Origin: Stutzerimonas kirkiae
GTDB taxonomy: Bacteria; Pseudomonadota; Gammaproteobacteria; Pseudomonadales; Pseudomonadaceae
Direction: 5' to 3'
DNA: 64,000 nt
Assembly: GCF_004327335.1 (NCBI RefSeq)
Contig: NZ_QJUO01000002.1
Location: forward strand, 62,001-126,000
This document shows, piece by piece, positions 35,801 through 43,112 of the stretch. Positions within the stretch are counted from its first letter, which is position 1. Each line of letters begins with the position of its first letter. The notes beneath the pieces were generated by a model, which ran no database searches, was not told the origin of the DNA, and saw nothing but the letters and a program-made list of their open reading frames with translations. The position numbers were made by a program, and so were the translations under genes.

Positions 35801-36321
35801 GCCGGCAGCAACTGCGGGTCGATCCGGGCCTTGCGCCCGAGGTAGTAGCAGATACGCCCCGGCACACGGCGCGCCGGGTCGGCTGGCGGGCAGAAGATGT
35901 TCGGATCGATCGGCGGCAGGAACAGGCGGTTCTCGACCGGCATATCGGCAAGCCTGAAATCACCCTTGTAAGCGAAAAACAGGTCGTCCTCGCCGTACTC
36001 CCCCTTGCCTTCGATGAAGCCGGGCTTGTTCAGCAGGTAACGCACCACTACATCGCATTGCAGCGGATTGCCATCGACCACTTCCGGGTAGACGGCAATG
36101 GGCGTGAGACCCGCGGCACGGTGCTGGGCGACTACCTCCTCGGTGAGCTTGGGCGTCATCAGCCCCGGCCCGAAGACATCAGCCACCACATAGGCTTCAT
36201 GGCCCGAGCGGATCAGCGCATCGCAAAGCATGTGCATGACGCGAATCCCAGCCGAACTACGCCGGTAATTGAGAGCGTATACGTAATAAGGCATCGGGCG
36301 AGGGGCAAACAGTGAACGCAT
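32806..36321 (-). CDS. Multidomain glycosyltransferase, candidate flagellin glycosyltransferase
   Basis: A 1171-residue protein with at least three parts. Residues about 10-300 resemble a GT4-type fold (SSAGIRVMHMLCDALIRSGH; GEASGLGYEAALCGCAPV). Residues about 320-820 hold GT2-type sequence, with APAVSIVILLKDCLGKAQRC near 562 and GDFLLWLDAGVAVFDGDWL near 650. A C-terminal GT4-like domain from about 855 has GCGHYRIIQPLEAL, RLGWAGGLGHAGDL and NLRLLEYGACGIPVICSDV. Large multidomain transferases next to fliC (FgtA in P. aeruginosa) initiate flagellin O-glycosylation, and this gene is at the fliC-proximal end of the island, so that role is likely but inferred. No membrane helices are evident. Confidence 0.82.
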   Translation of the reverse strand: MRSLFAPRPMPYYVYALNYRRSSAGIRVMHMLCDALIRSGHEAYVVADVFGPGLMTPKLTEEVVAQHRAAGLTPIAVYPEVVDGNPLQCDVVVRYLLNKPGFIEGKGEYGEDDLFFAYKGDFRLADMPVENRLFLPPIDPNIFCPPADPARRVPGRICYYLGRKARIDPQLLPADAIEITPDYPDSWQGLADIFQQCEYLYMGEASGLGYEAALCGCAPVLVSAQWSPIGPNPTSFLAFGLAPEEIARARRFLPGVRELLEGQRKAFWHELDHFIEVTQQAAASRPRRREASRLGTWLAERVPTPVQHRMIGEYLQAHAGGPRIGVVVLDPEGQAQKLKATLASLDTGHCLYASLNILVLTANPSVSVAPVEAGVHSLPRSGADITVQLNPLIGAGDFDWFMLVDAGDELTMSGLMVATLDLIGAPDCRAVYGDEVIRQGDGALGVAFRPDLNLDLLLSLPAGMSRHWLFNRQTWLQMGGFQASAGAAFELDYILRLIEAQGFQGLGHISEPLLTCNSLQLKDSADERAAILRHLAERGFQGAAIGSRLPGCYDLDYGLSGAPAVSIVILLKDCLGKAQRCLDSMLEKTAYPHYEIWLLDLGNDDPALLEWLAGIEALGNARIRVARFTADISPVQARNQAAELAQGDFLLWLDAGVAVFDGDWLRQLLNHGSRQEVGAVGAKLLDGDRRISHAGLLLGLGGQVGRPFQGLPMDSPGYLQRLQVDQNYSALSIQCLLLRRDLFLEVGGFDENPLLAPWLDADLCIRLQQAGFLNVWTPRAQLLISETPEAQPSGDQVDALYARWLPLLARDPAYNANLSLSEPGGFELADSALSWRPLQGWKPVPTVLAHIADKHGCGHYRIIQPLEALSRAGLVEGVLAGSLLSPTELERLAPDSIVLQRQVTDAQIEAVRRMQAFSGAFKVFELDDYMPNLPLKSVHRAQMPRDIVRSLRRVLSHVDRFVVSTEALAEAFDGFHADIRVAPNRLDPQLWGALQSRRRVSSRPRLGWAGGLGHAGDLALIADVVKALAEEVEWVFFGMCPDAIRPYVSEYHPGVDIALYPAALAALNLDLALAPVEQNLFNECKSNLRLLEYGACGIPVICSDVRCYQGDGLPVTRVRNRFKDWLDAIRMHLSDLDASARQGDELRAAVRRDWMLEGDNLRHWRRVWLPD

Positions 36322-36392
36322 GAAAACCTCGGTAGCGAAATGGAACCCAGAGCGAGGCTGCCGCGCCCGACGGCCTCGCGTTCAGTTGTGAA

Positions 36393-37430
36393 TCAGGCGC
36401 AGTGCCGGCACCAGAGTGCAGTGCGCCGCAAGGCCTGGTCCAGCGGCGTCCACACATCCAGGCCCAGCGCGCGTGCACGCTGGATATCCGGGACATAGGC
36501 CGAGCGTAGACCACTGCCGGTAGCGGACGGGATCTCGACCGGCTTGCCCGGCGCCAGCTCGGCACCGACCCGCCGCGCCAGCTCGGCAATCGTCAGGGCC
36601 TGATCGGAACCGACGTTATAGACCCCACCGGCCTCGCCCCGGGCCAGCAGGGTCATCAGCCATCCAGCAAGATCCGCACCATACAGGTAGCTCCGTAGCG
36701 CTTCGCCGCTGGAGTTGAGCACGATGCGTTCGCGGTGGAGTGCGTCATATATGAAGTTGCCTATGGCGAAGTGGCCATTCAGCGGCAGCCCCGGACCGAC
36801 GAAGGCGAACCCTCGGGTGTAGACAACGTCAAAAGCATGGCGCTCGGCATACAGCGCACCGAGCATTTCCTGTACACGCTTGCCCTCTCCATACGCTTGC
36901 AGCGCATCGTGGCTGGCACAGGCGCGGGTGTCGGTTTCACTCCAGCCGCCCTCTTCCAGCGCATTGCCATACTGCGCGCCGGAGCCGGTGAGCAGTACAC
37001 GTCGCACACCGCTGCGCGCGGCCAGTTCGAGTAGCTGCCGGGTGCCCTGGTAGAGGGTATCGAACAGTGCCAGGCGATCGGCCTGGCCAGCGGCCGAACT
37101 GTCAGTGGCGGCATGCAGCAGGAAATCCGCCTGCATGTCCAGCGCGGGTAATGCACGCACGTCCGCCTTTAACCAGGCCAGCCAGGTACTGCTGCGATAA
37201 TGCGGCTGCAACGCCAGGAACCTCTCGGGATCACGGGAAATCACCGTGACCCGCAGCATCCAGCCCTGTTCATTGAGCCAGTCACAGAGGGCCAGCAGCC
37301 ATTTGCCGAAGAACCCGCTGCCGCCACTGAGCAGCAGGTGACGGCCACGCAGCACCTCAAGACCGCGAAGATGCTCCGCGACGCGCCGGATATCTTCGCG
37401 GATCGGTTCACAGGCCAGGTTCAGCCCCAT
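36393..37430 (-). CDS. SDR-family NAD(P)-dependent epimerase/reductase
   Basis: A 345-residue extended short-chain dehydrogenase. It has the nucleotide-binding motif LLLSGGSGFFGKW at about residues 35-47 and the catalytic Y-x3-K as YGEGK. The ATG at 37430 is preceded by GGAGG six bases upstream. Members of this type act on nucleotide sugars as 4,6-dehydratases, epimerases or ketoreductases. Since the island supplies CDP-glucose dehydratase, dehydrase and a YerE-like enzyme, this SDR is the obvious candidate for the last ketone reduction (a YerF-like step), but its substrate cannot be read from the sequence. Confidence 0.82.
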   Translation of the reverse strand: MGLNLACEPIREDIRRVAEHLRGLEVLRGRHLLLSGGSGFFGKWLLALCDWLNEQGWMLRVTVISRDPERFLALQPHYRSSTWLAWLKADVRALPALDMQADFLLHAATDSSAAGQADRLALFDTLYQGTRQLLELAARSGVRRVLLTGSGAQYGNALEEGGWSETDTRACASHDALQAYGEGKRVQEMLGALYAERHAFDVVYTRGFAFVGPGLPLNGHFAIGNFIYDALHRERIVLNSSGEALRSYLYGADLAGWLMTLLARGEAGGVYNVGSDQALTIAELARRVGAELAPGKPVEIPSATGSGLRSAYVPDIQRARALGLDVWTPLDQALRRTALWCRHCA

Positions 37431-37583
37431 GCACAACCTCCAGTAAAACCGAAAGACCGCGCCAGCAACGCTGCCGCATTATCCGGGCAGCGCGCCGGCA
37501 CGCCCATTACAGGGATGCAGCGCAAGGCCGCAACGACCAGCCCGAACATCGGCGGCAGTAGCCAGAGACCATCAGCCGGCCGC

Positions 37584-38882
37584 TCAATGGAAATACAGTG
37601 TGATGTCTTCAAGAATGTCGGCATACAGGCGGATGCCGACCCGGTAGTCAGGACGGATGGACAGCACTTCGTCGATCAGCTTCCAGTAGTCGTCGGCCCG
37701 GTGATAGGCGCAGACGGCAATGACAGGTTTGTCCCGCGCGATGATCGCCCGCGCACCCCGCAAAGCACGTGCCTCCATACCCTCGATATCCAGCTTGAAC
37801 AAGCCGACCCTGCCGGATACGACGGCATCCAGCGGCACCCCCTGGATGTAGGAAGTGATGTCCGCTGGAATGGCGCTCTGCATTTCGTTGGCGATGTCGT
37901 AGCTCAGGCCGGGCCGGTAGGTCGCACGGCTGGACACCTCATCCAGGCCCATGTTGAACAGCCACACTTGCGCACGAGGGGCAAAGTGCTTGAGCGCTTC
38001 GTAGTAGGCGGGCAATTCGGGCTCGAACAACCAGGCCTGCTCGACCGGGCCGAACCGGGTTTCCAGCCGGCACAAGGTGTCGCCCGCCGCGGCGCCCGCA
38101 TCGACGAAACGAGCGGCGTGCGCCGGGCCCACGAATTGCGCATCGAAATACTCTTCGTCGCAGGGCGACTTGACTGAGTCGGCCAGGGCGATGGACAGGC
38201 GCGTGCGCATGCCGATCAGCGTGTCGAACACCTGGCGCGAGCGTTCGTCATCCAGCCGCAGGAACGCGGAGATGAAGCGGAACGGCTCGCTGGCCGGGGC
38301 TTCGACGAAGTCGGGGAAGTCCCCCGCTGCGTGCGGCGCATCCAGCGCGTAGAGAAATTCGCTCATGTTGACCAGGCGGATACCCGGTATTCGGTTCAGT
38401 TGCGCATGGATGGCATTGCCATGGCGGCCACTCGCGATCAGTACCACAGCGTTTTCCAGCGCCAGCTCGGAAGGATGGCGGACAAGAACCCCTTCGAGGG
38501 TACTGCCCTGCCGGGTGCGATCATTGTCCAGGAAGCCCTTGATCGCCACGCCCGACGCATGCGCCAGCCGTACCAGCTTCAGGCCAACCTTGTAGGCGCC
38601 GAACACATGGAGGCCTTCGCTCAACCACTGGCGCACCTGGGATTTGCGCTGCCTGGCAGCGTCCAGGCAATCCGCGTCGAGCAGCCTGCGCACATGCGGA
38701 TAGTCATCGAGGCGGCGCAACACGTCCAGCCTTTCAGGGCCATCTATCAGTACAGCGTCCAGTGCCTCTCCCAGGGCGGCTCGCGACCAGCGAACCGGCA
38801 GCGAGCGGCCTGAAGAGAGTTGAAGGGAGAAGGTCCTGCCTTGCTCGATGTGGGTAACGCCGTTCTTTGCGATGGTATTCAT
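37584..38882 (-). CDS. FkbM-family methyltransferase with Rossmann-like accessory domain
   Basis: A 432-residue protein starting MNTIAKNGVTHIEQ. The C-terminal half is an FkbM-type SAM methyltransferase (FVDAGAAAGDTLCRLE, then KLDIEGMEARALRGA and CAYHRADDYWKLIDE). Residues about 85-170 hold a separate Rossmann-like domain (HVFGAYKVGLKLVRLA, GFLDNDRTRQGSTLEGVLV), also present in the neighbouring enzymes. FkbM enzymes O-methylate sugars or related substrates, so it may cap a flagellin glycan. The frame is open further upstream, but that extension is not family-like. Confidence 0.83.
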   Translation of the reverse strand: MNTIAKNGVTHIEQGRTFSLQLSSGRSLPVRWSRAALGEALDAVLIDGPERLDVLRRLDDYPHVRRLLDADCLDAARQRKSQVRQWLSEGLHVFGAYKVGLKLVRLAHASGVAIKGFLDNDRTRQGSTLEGVLVRHPSELALENAVVLIASGRHGNAIHAQLNRIPGIRLVNMSEFLYALDAPHAAGDFPDFVEAPASEPFRFISAFLRLDDERSRQVFDTLIGMRTRLSIALADSVKSPCDEEYFDAQFVGPAHAARFVDAGAAAGDTLCRLETRFGPVEQAWLFEPELPAYYEALKHFAPRAQVWLFNMGLDEVSSRATYRPGLSYDIANEMQSAIPADITSYIQGVPLDAVVSGRVGLFKLDIEGMEARALRGARAIIARDKPVIAVCAYHRADDYWKLIDEVLSIRPDYRVGIRLYADILEDITLYFH

Positions 38883-38899
38883 CGGATTACCGCTCTTTT

Positions 38900-40345
38900 C
38901 TATTCGGCTGATTCGCCGTGCAATGGAATGGCAGAAGGCTTCGCTGCTTCGACGAGCCCCTTCCAGGACGCGATGGGTGTCGTTGCATCGTGGCGGCGGA
39001 TGAGCTCTTCCAGCTCCTGCTCGTGGTCGCGCTCCGAACTCAGCACGATCAGGTCGACCGGCTCGTCGCACGAAGCGAGCCAGGAAGGCGCGACGATCGG
39101 TACGCCGAGCCACGTGCGGCCTTGACGGGTGACATTGGAATCCAGGCAGCACACGACGGTTGCCCCGGCCGCGCGCGCCTCGTTCACCAGCAGCGCGGAC
39201 ACCAGCACGCTGCCGAGGATGACGACCCGGGCCTGCGGCGCAAGCCCGGCGAAGAGGTTGCCGCCGTCGCGCCGGAGCCCGGCCCAGCGATAAAGCGAAC
39301 GGATCGAGCGAGGGGCTTGCGCGTTGGGTGCCTCGATCCCGTCCAGCACCTTGCAGGCCTCTTCGGCGCCTCTCGCCCCACCCTGTATCAGCAGAACGAT
39401 AAGAGGCAGCAGCGGCTGCCCCGCGCGTGGATTGGCTGCGATGCCGGCGGCGCCTTTGCCAAGCAGGCCTGCCAGGCGTTTCAGCATGGGCCGGTCGAAC
39501 GCCGGCTGGTCGATGTCGATGACCAGATCCTGTGCCTCGAAGCGGGCGATCTGTGCAGCGAACACCGGTTCGTACTCTTCCCGGAAGGAGGTCTTGCGCA
39601 CCAGTCGCTGGAGGGCCTGGAAACTGTACAGGGCAGCGCGCGCGACATGGACATGATGCGTTTCCTGGGTGGCGTGCTGCCGGTAGCGCAAAAGCGGCGC
39701 GTTGAGAAACGCCACGGGGCCCTTGAGGTTCATCAACGCCGGCGGGATCAGATCGCTACTGCCTTTGGTGGTTTTGCGCTGCCGCAGCGCCGGCGTGCCG
39801 AGCAGGTAGCTCTGGCGAAGAGAGGCCGTCGATGCCAGCAGGCGTGGTACGAAGATCAGGCTGCTCGGCGGATACCACAGGCTCTCTTCTGCCGCCCTGG
39901 CGATGAACTCGCCGCGCTCGAAGATGCGATCCGCGCCTGGCGGGGTGAACCAGGGCTGCACCTGGGTACCGTTCTCGTCGATGATGCTCTTGTTGGTCCA
40001 GACGGCCGTGAGCTCGGGGCGGGCCGCGATCAGCGCCATTTGCCGCTCGAGCATGTCGGGTTCCATGATGTCATCGTCATGGGTGATGAGCAGCCGCTCG
40101 CCACGGGCGATCCATTGCGCCGATATGGCATTGAAGCCAGGAGAGCCCCCGGGGGCGTTTCTGATGTAGCGAATGCGCTCATCCTGGAAGCCCAGCACGA
40201 CATGCGGCGTATCGTCGCTGCTGCCGTTGTCCAGCACCAGCAGTTCGAAGTCGCGATAGGTCTGCTCGAGAATCGCGGACAATGATTCCCTCAGGTAATG
40301 GGAGCGGTTATAGGTCAGCAGAGCGACCGTGAGGGGAAATGTCAT
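38900..40345 (-). CDS. GT2 glycosyltransferase with C-terminal Rossmann-like domain
   Basis: A 481-residue protein. The N-terminal GT-A domain is clear: LTVALLTYNRSHYLRESL, FELLVLDNGSSDDTP, and the metal-binding acidic motif in LLITHDDDIMEPDML. After a helical middle part, residues about 375-450 form a Rossmann-like accessory domain (RVVILGSVLVSALLVNEARA, CLDSNVTRQGRTWLGVPIV). It should transfer a sugar from an NDP donor to a growing glycan or to flagellin; donor and acceptor are unknown. It is in line with the other island genes on the same strand. Confidence 0.85.
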   Translation of the reverse strand: MTFPLTVALLTYNRSHYLRESLSAILEQTYRDFELLVLDNGSSDDTPHVVLGFQDERIRYIRNAPGGSPGFNAISAQWIARGERLLITHDDDIMEPDMLERQMALIAARPELTAVWTNKSIIDENGTQVQPWFTPPGADRIFERGEFIARAAEESLWYPPSSLIFVPRLLASTASLRQSYLLGTPALRQRKTTKGSSDLIPPALMNLKGPVAFLNAPLLRYRQHATQETHHVHVARAALYSFQALQRLVRKTSFREEYEPVFAAQIARFEAQDLVIDIDQPAFDRPMLKRLAGLLGKGAAGIAANPRAGQPLLPLIVLLIQGGARGAEEACKVLDGIEAPNAQAPRSIRSLYRWAGLRRDGGNLFAGLAPQARVVILGSVLVSALLVNEARAAGATVVCCLDSNVTRQGRTWLGVPIVAPSWLASCDEPVDLIVLSSERDHEQELEELIRRHDATTPIASWKGLVEAAKPSAIPLHGESAE

Positions 40346-40468
40346 TGGTATTCGCTTCTCTCATAGCGGGCCGCGAGCAGGCAGCCATGTTGCCGGGCAC
40401 TTGCTTCTCAGAAGATGCCGCGGAGCTGGAGCCTGTAGCCTTCTCTCGCGACGAAACGGCAACAGCCG

Positions 40469-41422
40469 CTAGATATCCGCATACTTGATTTCCTCGACCT
40501 GGTCGACGCACACCTCGCGAATGCCCTGGTATTCACTGAGCGGCATGTTTTCCCGCGGTTCGCGCCAATTGCCATAGATGAACTCCAGGTAGCCGGGAGC
40601 ATCGACAGGGGTCTTGAAGACGTTACCGAAGAGTTCGACCGTTTCGTATCCATCGAAGAAATGCGCCGGGCAGAAGAACTCCAGCATCTTTCCCGACATG
40701 ATCGACTGGCCGTCGCGCTGGGTCCGGTTGGTGATCGCCAACTCGAGAGGCAGCACGCGCTGTTGCCCCGGTGCATTGTCAAAAGACACCAGCACCGCCA
40801 GGGTGTGCTCGGCCGCCGTGACGATCTGCACCGACCAGGCCACGCCGGCATGCTGGGGAAGCCAGTCCTTGTCGCGCTGGACCAGTTCGACCAGGGCGCC
40901 CAGATGATCCTCCTTGACGGACATGTCGATATCATCGTCCCAGGCAATGAAGTCTTTTTCCCGGAAGGCCCCCAGCAAGGTCCCATAGTCCAGATAGACA
41001 TCGACCCCGTTAGTGCCGGTCAACTCATTTATGGCGACGACAAGCTCGCGTGCGATTCGCTTGGTCAAGGGATGGCTGAACGGATGGTCCTGCGCGCCCT
41101 TGAGTTCAGCTTTCCTCGGGACGACGAGCGGGATATCGGCCAGGCCCAGAGCAGCCAGTTGATCCAGTATCTCGGCCGGGGGATAGACAGTGGTGATGAC
41201 GATGCTGTCACAGCCAGTGCTGGCGATGTCCGCCGGAGCGATGACCGGGATACCCCGCAGCGCCTGACCTTGCTTCTTCGGATCATTGTCGGCAAAAGCC
41301 AGTACCTGCAGCTCCCTGTGGCTTTCAAGGAATATCTCGCCGCTTCTGCCCGCGCCGAAGAGGACTATTTTCTTACCTTGTAGATCCTGCACCGTAATTC
41401 CCCTTGTCGCGCCAACGCGCAT
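40469..41422 (-). CDS. LicD-family transferase with N-terminal Rossmann-like domain
   Basis: A 317-residue protein. Residues about 15-105 are a Rossmann-like domain (KKIVLFGAGRSGEIFLES, FADNDPKKQGQALRGIPVI). The rest is a LicD domain of the nucleotidyltransferase fold, with DYGTLLGAFRE and the acidic pair in WDDDIDM. LicD proteins attach phosphocholine or other phospho-groups to surface glycans. No choline kinase or cytidylyltransferase (licA/licC) is seen in the window, so the transferred group is open. The ATG immediately follows the stop codon of the upstream methyltransferase. Confidence 0.85.
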   Translation of the reverse strand: MRVGATRGITVQDLQGKKIVLFGAGRSGEIFLESHRELQVLAFADNDPKKQGQALRGIPVIAPADIASTGCDSIVITTVYPPAEILDQLAALGLADIPLVVPRKAELKGAQDHPFSHPLTKRIARELVVAINELTGTNGVDVYLDYGTLLGAFREKDFIAWDDDIDMSVKEDHLGALVELVQRDKDWLPQHAGVAWSVQIVTAAEHTLAVLVSFDNAPGQQRVLPLELAITNRTQRDGQSIMSGKMLEFFCPAHFFDGYETVELFGNVFKTPVDAPGYLEFIYGNWREPRENMPLSEYQGIREVCVDQVEEIKYADI

Positions 41423-42067
41423 TCAACCCTTGATCGCGACGCAGCGCCCGACCCTGGCATCCTCATCTTTGTACTTGGCCAAACCCCGCCCCTCCACCTC
41501 GTAGGCGATGGAAAATCCCGCGGCCTCGATGGTGGCGAGGGTTTCCCGGTGCTCGAGGTAACGCCGGTAATGGTCGTTGCCGAACTCCTTCTCCTGGCGG
41601 GCGTCATCGATGGTTCGATACTCCAGGAACAGTTGGCTGCCTGATGGCAACAGGCTGCTCAGCACCTCCAGGAACCCGCATTGCTCGCCCTCATTGATGG
41701 CGTGCAGGAAGAAACGCGCATACACCGCCACCTTGCGCTTGCCCTGCAGGAAGCCTTCGATTTCGCGGCCGGCGGAGGATGCCTTGCATGGTCTGTAGCG
41801 GGCATGCTCATAGCGGTTGCGTGAATGGCACAACGCGATGGCTTGTTCCGACGCATCCAGCGCCAATAGCTCGAAACCATTGGTGGCGAAGAAATGACTG
41901 TCGCGGCCATTGCCGCAGCCAAATTCGATCACCCCGTCGACACCGGCGAATTCGTTGATGGCGAAGGCTGCGAATTGCGATGGGTAGACCGGCGCACCGC
42001 TCTTGCTGCGCGTATAGAAGTCCGCCCAGTAATCGTCGCTGATCGTGCAAGTCATTTCTCTATGCAT
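41423..42067 (-). CDS. Class I SAM-dependent methyltransferase
   Basis: A 214-residue class I methyltransferase with motif I VIEFGCGNGRDSHFFA (about residues 46-61), followed by LLALDASEQAIALC with the acidic ribose-binding position. The start at 42067 has GAGAG six bases upstream and overlaps the preceding gene by 8 bases; an ATG at 42055 is possible. Position in the island suggests N- or O-methylation of a glycan sugar. Confidence 0.82.
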   Translation of the reverse strand: MHREMTCTISDDYWADFYTRSKSGAPVYPSQFAAFAINEFAGVDGVIEFGCGNGRDSHFFATNGFELLALDASEQAIALCHSRNRYEHARYRPCKASSAGREIEGFLQGKRKVAVYARFFLHAINEGEQCGFLEVLSSLLPSGSQLFLEYRTIDDARQEKEFGNDHYRRYLEHRETLATIEAAGFSIAYEVEGRGLAKYKDEDARVGRCVAIKG

Positions 42068-43112
42068 GGGGCACTCTCATCGCGTAAAGCACGGTCTCGA
42101 AACTGCTGTAGGCATGGCAGCGCAAATGGAAGTCGTAGCCCAGCCCATAGCCGTGCAGTTGCTCGAATATCTCCCACAAATGCTCGGCGCGGTGGTAGAC
42201 GCTGATGGCGAGATTGGGGCGATGGGTACGCAACATGTCTTGCGCGCCACGGAGCGCGGCAGGCTCTTCGCCCTCGATGTCCATCTTGATGAGGTTGGGC
42301 GCGAAGCCGGGTATGGCATCGTCCAGGCGCACACAGAACACCGGCTCCCCCCCTTCCTCCACCAGGTGCCCGCCCTGGCCGGTGCCGGAGTCGAAGCCGC
42401 TCAGACGATTGCTATCGGATACCCCGCACGGGAAATGCGTGGCGGGTTCGTTCCGCAGGTTTTCGACCAGCAACCGGTAGTTGTCCAGGTTCGGCTCGAA
42501 CGTGGCGATCGCTTCGAACGCCATCCCCCCTTCCCGCATGGCCTGCACCGTGTCGCCGGTATAGGCCCCGCAGTCGATGAAGCGCAACGGTTGCGGCCAG
42601 GCGGGCAGATCGTCGGGAAAATACTGCCTGGCATCCGGTGGCGGCAAACAGCGATAGTCCCCGGTGGTTCTGAACCGCACGATCCGATCGAGCAGTTGCC
42701 GGCTGGTTTCGTCCGCCAGTCGGGCCCGGAAACGGGCGATACGTGGCGCGTGTTGCAGGTAGTAATCCGGCTGTACCAGCCAATAGCGGAAGGGCTGCCC
42801 TTGCGGGTAGCGGCGCACGAACTCCACCAGGCTGACGATATCCCCATAGCCCAGCCGCTCCAGGCGATCGACGATATCGCCTACGTCCACGTGGCTGTTG
42901 AACAGGCCTATCACCACGCGCGCACGCGCGCTGTCATGCTCTTGCGCCCATGCCTCGGCGCAGACCACCGGCAGGCCATCGACTTCCCGCAACGCCGGGT
43001 CGCGGTCGAGAAAGCCGTGAACGGTCTGGCCACGCTCGAGCAGATAATCGCGTACCTGGCGCCCGGCGATGCGGGCGCCGTAGATCAACAGATAGTCGCC
43101 TGGCGCGGTCAT
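42060..43112 (-). CDS. FkbM-family methyltransferase with N-terminal Rossmann-like domain
   Basis: A 350-residue protein. The first 95 residues form the Rossmann-like accessory domain (YLLIYGARIAGRQVRDYL, GFLDRDPALREVDGLPVV). From about residue 165 it is an FkbM methyltransferase (FIDCGAYTGDTVQAM, LIKMDIEGEEPAAL, SVYHRAEHLWEIFEQL). It is the second FkbM enzyme of the island, with the same two modules as the one at 37584-38882 but no N-terminal extension. Start and stop overlap both neighbours (4 and 8 bases), showing tight coupling with the TPP enzyme gene and the small methyltransferase gene. Confidence 0.85.
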   Translation of the reverse strand: MTAPGDYLLIYGARIAGRQVRDYLLERGQTVHGFLDRDPALREVDGLPVVCAEAWAQEHDSARARVVIGLFNSHVDVGDIVDRLERLGYGDIVSLVEFVRRYPQGQPFRYWLVQPDYYLQHAPRIARFRARLADETSRQLLDRIVRFRTTGDYRCLPPPDARQYFPDDLPAWPQPLRFIDCGAYTGDTVQAMREGGMAFEAIATFEPNLDNYRLLVENLRNEPATHFPCGVSDSNRLSGFDSGTGQGGHLVEEGGEPVFCVRLDDAIPGFAPNLIKMDIEGEEPAALRGAQDMLRTHRPNLAISVYHRAEHLWEIFEQLHGYGLGYDFHLRCHAYSSFETVLYAMRVPHA

